This document shows positions 5,402 to 6,938 of a stretch of 6,938 nucleotides of DNA, one piece after another. Every line of letters begins with the position of its first letter. Position 1 is the first letter of the stretch. The stretch lies in contig CAJQJI010000050.1 of the NCBI GenBank assembly GCA_905478675.1, positions 1 through 6,938 on the forward strand, written 5' to 3'. Both the position numbers and the translations under genes were made by a program. This DNA is from Candidatus Altimarinota bacterium (GTDB lineage: Bacteria > Patescibacteriota > Gracilibacteria > UBA4473). The notes beneath the pieces are model-generated. The model was not told the origin of the DNA. It did not search any database and saw only the letters and a program-made list of their open reading frames with translations.

Positions 5402-6247
5402 GTCAGTAAACTTTAAGCTGGCCGCGTGCAGCATAATGCGTTTGGCGGCGGGTCCGTCATACAGCTCGTCACCAATAACCGGAAAGCCAATAGAGCTCAA
5501 ATGCACCCGAATTTGATGCGTTCGCCCAGTTCTAATAACCACTTTAAGCAAAGATTCGCTTTTAATCACGTCGTTCCCCGGTTTTGTAGAAATAGTTTCA
5601 AACTCCGTTACCGACCATTTTTCTGGATCCTGCGTCGCGCGCATTTTTTTACGGTTATAGGGGTCTCGCACAATACCTGATTCAATTTTCCCCGTGGCCG
5701 GTGGCCCGCCTTGGACTAACGCAAAGTACGTTTTTTCAAAGTCTTTCCAGTGATCTTGAAAAAATTTATGCGCTTGATTGGTTTTTGCAATCAACAATAC
5801 GCCTGAAGTAGTTTTATCTAAACGGTGGACGAGCCCTGGACGAGCCACTTTTCGCCCCTCAATTTCGTCAAAATTTTCTGCTAGATTCGAGCCAAAATGA
5901 TGCACTAAAGCATTCACCATCGTTTCGTTCGAGTTTTCTGAACTCGAAGGGTGCACCGAAACCCCATACGGTTTATTAACGACCAAATAACTGTCAGATT
6001 CAGCTAAAATTTCCAGTGGATAATCCCACGGTTCTAAGTGGTCTACATTCGATTCTTCCGCACACAAAACTTCCCAGTTTTCACCCGCTTTTACTTTTGT
6101 TTTAGCGTTTTTTTCCATTTCTTCGCACAAAAATTGCGCGTGCTTTGTCCAACGGGAACGCGAAATATGCGGATATTTTTGCGAGCAAAGCGCGTCTACG
6201 CGCTGTCCAGCTTCGGCTTCGAGAACGGTAAATTCGGCTTTAAACAT
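5354..6247 (-). CDS. rluD: RluA/RluD-family 23S rRNA pseudouridine synthase
   Basis: This 297-residue enzyme converts specific uridines of RNA, usually 23S rRNA, to pseudouridine. An S4-like RNA-binding segment covers about 13-62 (GQRVDAL, ISRSRW). The catalytic domain follows, with VVNKPYGVSVHP (89-100), the catalytic loop GLVHRLDKTTSG (138-149) carrying the nucleophile D144, and GRTHQIRVHL (241-250). It ends with IMLHAASLKF and a short tail. Length and motif order are normal for the family. RluA, RluC and RluD cannot be told apart with certainty from sequence alone; the S4-like N-terminus favours RluC/RluD. The ATG at 6247 overlaps the murJ stop by 8 nt (ATGTTTAA), so translation is probably coupled to murJ. 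No Shine-Dalgarno sequence is visible, and no terminator follows. Its 3' end is duplicated in the remnant at 4588-4635. Confidence 0.93.
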   Translation of the reverse strand: MFKAEFTVLEAEAGQRVDALCSQKYPHISRSRWTKHAQFLCEEMEKNAKTKVKAGENWEVLCAEESNVDHLEPWDYPLEILAESDSYLVVNKPYGVSVHPSSSENSNETMVNALVHHFGSNLAENFDEIEGRKVARPGLVHRLDKTTSGVLLIAKTNQAHKFFQDHWKDFEKTYFALVQGGPPATGKIESGIVRDPYNRKKMRATQDPEKWSVTEFETISTKPGNDVIKSESLLKVVIRTGRTHQIRVHLSSIGFPVIGDELYDGPAAKRIMLHAASLKFTDPDTGETVLVEKERPF

Positions 6248-6938
6248 GATGTCGTTCGTATTTCCACCAGATTAAACTGATAAATAAAATAAAACCTAAT
6301 GTGTTAGCGATAAAATTGCCTAACGCGAGCCCCAGAATAGCTTGTTCTGACGGGAAGTACACTAAGCTTAAATACGCGGCGGTACTGGTCGCCACGACTA
6401 ATGAAGTCAGCGTAGCATAAAGCGGGCTGAGGGTATCATCATTCGCCAAAAATATCCGGGCAAGCAGCGGTAACATACAAGCAAAAGGCAAACTAAGTAC
6501 CGTCCAGAAGAAGACCGTTTGGGCCATCGCTAAACGCGTGCCTTCTAACGTAAACAGGATTTGTAAGATTTCCGTCGAGAAAACCGCACAAATTACGGCC
6601 GCTGGCACACAAAAAAAAGAAATCCATTGACCCGCATGCCACAAAATTTTTCGTTGTGCCGCGTAATCATGCTTCGCATTCGCCAATTTAGGAAACGCGG
6701 AGTTGGCCACCGATAGACCGACAATCGAAAGCAGAAAGTGCCCTAAGTTACTCCCCAAAGTAAACGACGTAACCGCCCCTAAAGTTAAAAAGGAGGCGAT
6801 TAAGATATCAGCCGTTTGATTAATTTGAAAAGCCGCATTATTAAACACGCGTCGCCCAAAGTCGGGCCAAAAATTCTGCCAAGCCGAGACTGGTTTTTGC
6901 CATACCACCGTTAAGCGTTGCCCCGTCAAAAAGTACGT
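6240..6938 (-). CDS. murJ: Lipid II flippase MurJ (MviN), C-terminal part
   Basis: The frame is open to the window edge and gives 232 residues, so the N-terminal half is outside. MurJ moves lipid II across the inner membrane for peptidoglycan synthesis. Residues 38-86 of the visible part (QINQTADILIASFL, then LGHFLLSIVGLSVANSAFPKLA) match the mid-protein MurJ signature, where a lipid-facing helix is followed by a xxSxxPxL turn. About six hydrophobic segments are visible, near 43-62, 64-80, 102-122, 138-160, 172-194 and 198-224. The protein ends in the charged WWKYERHHV. A TTG at 6929 is in frame, but the reading frame continues upstream of it, so it is not taken as the start. The gene overlaps rluD by 8 nt. 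An internal segment (visible residues about 61-121) is the source of the pseudogene piece at 4637-4819. Confidence 0.9.
   Translation of the reverse strand, partial: TYFLTGQRLTVVWQKPVSAWQNFWPDFGRRVFNNAAFQINQTADILIASFLTLGAVTSFTLGSNLGHFLLSIVGLSVANSAFPKLANAKHDYAAQRKILWHAGQWISFFCVPAAVICAVFSTEILQILFTLEGTRLAMAQTVFFWTVLSLPFACMLPLLARIFLANDDTLSPLYATLTSLVVATSTAAYLSLVYFPSEQAILGLALGNFIANTLGFILFISLIWWKYERHHV
6574..6759. repeat. Parental murJ segment of the duplication
   Basis: This intact murJ stretch is the partner of 4637-4819. TCCCCAAA at 6752-6759 is identical to 4026-4033 in gene A and marks the right-hand duplication break point. GTC at 6574-6576 marks one end of the later deletion in the left copy. 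Confidence 0.92.

Noticed and set aside
5426..6280. Plus-strand open frames of 84 and 80 codons opposite rluD
   Set aside because: rluD is intact with all catalytic motifs. The opposite frames show no recognisable protein features.
4026..6759. Transposon or insertion sequence as cause of the repeats
   Set aside because: There is no transposase, no terminal inverted repeats and no target-site duplication. Short identities at the break points explain the structure better.

Overview
The window looks like a bacterial chromosome segment of housekeeping genes interrupted by a small accessory island. The best guess for the host is a member of the Candidate Phyla Radiation (Patescibacteria), at moderate confidence. 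The reasons are a compact alanyl-tRNA synthetase without the usual C-terminal domain, a very short KH-R3H protein, short intergenic regions, and no clear Shine-Dalgarno sequence before any visible start. The standard code fits: TAA and TAG end the genes, and no in-frame TGA needs explaining. No tRNA, rRNA, CRISPR array or insertion sequence was seen.

Layout. At the left edge is the 5' end of an M24-type aminopeptidase gene on the minus strand. It diverges from khpB (KH-R3H RNA-binding protein) across a 136-bp region that holds a good sigma-70 promoter and a cluster of CTAG-containing palindromes. khpB is followed by a terminator, and alaS starts just after it. alaS ends in a strong rho-independent terminator. 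The next genes converge on it from the minus strand: two unrecognised soluble proteins ('B' at 2851-3396 and 'A' at 3449-4519), a dead murJ/rluD fragment, a truncated second copy of A ('A-prime'), an intact rluD-family pseudouridine synthase gene, and the 3' part of murJ, which runs off the right edge. murJ and rluD overlap by 8 nt and are probably translationally coupled.

The main result is the history of 4026-6759. It is a decayed tandem duplication of the block A(5' part)-rluD-murJ(internal part). The duplication junction lies at an 8-bp identity (TCCCCAAA) that still occurs in both A and murJ. The left copy later lost about 1172 bp, fusing an internal murJ piece to the rluD 3' end. The lengths balance: the right unit is 1940 bp; subtracting 1172 and adding 18 for an in-frame indel gives 786 bp, the observed left unit. 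The event left one full-length A, one 3'-truncated A-prime with its own candidate promoter, a chimeric pseudogene, and intact rluD and murJ. A and A-prime have diverged about as far as near-neutral evolution would predict, yet A-prime is still an open frame.

Functional picture: khpB and alaS serve translation and RNA handling, rluD modifies rRNA, and murJ serves peptidoglycan export. A and B have no function I can recognise, and I see nothing that supports calling them a defence or toxin-antitoxin system.
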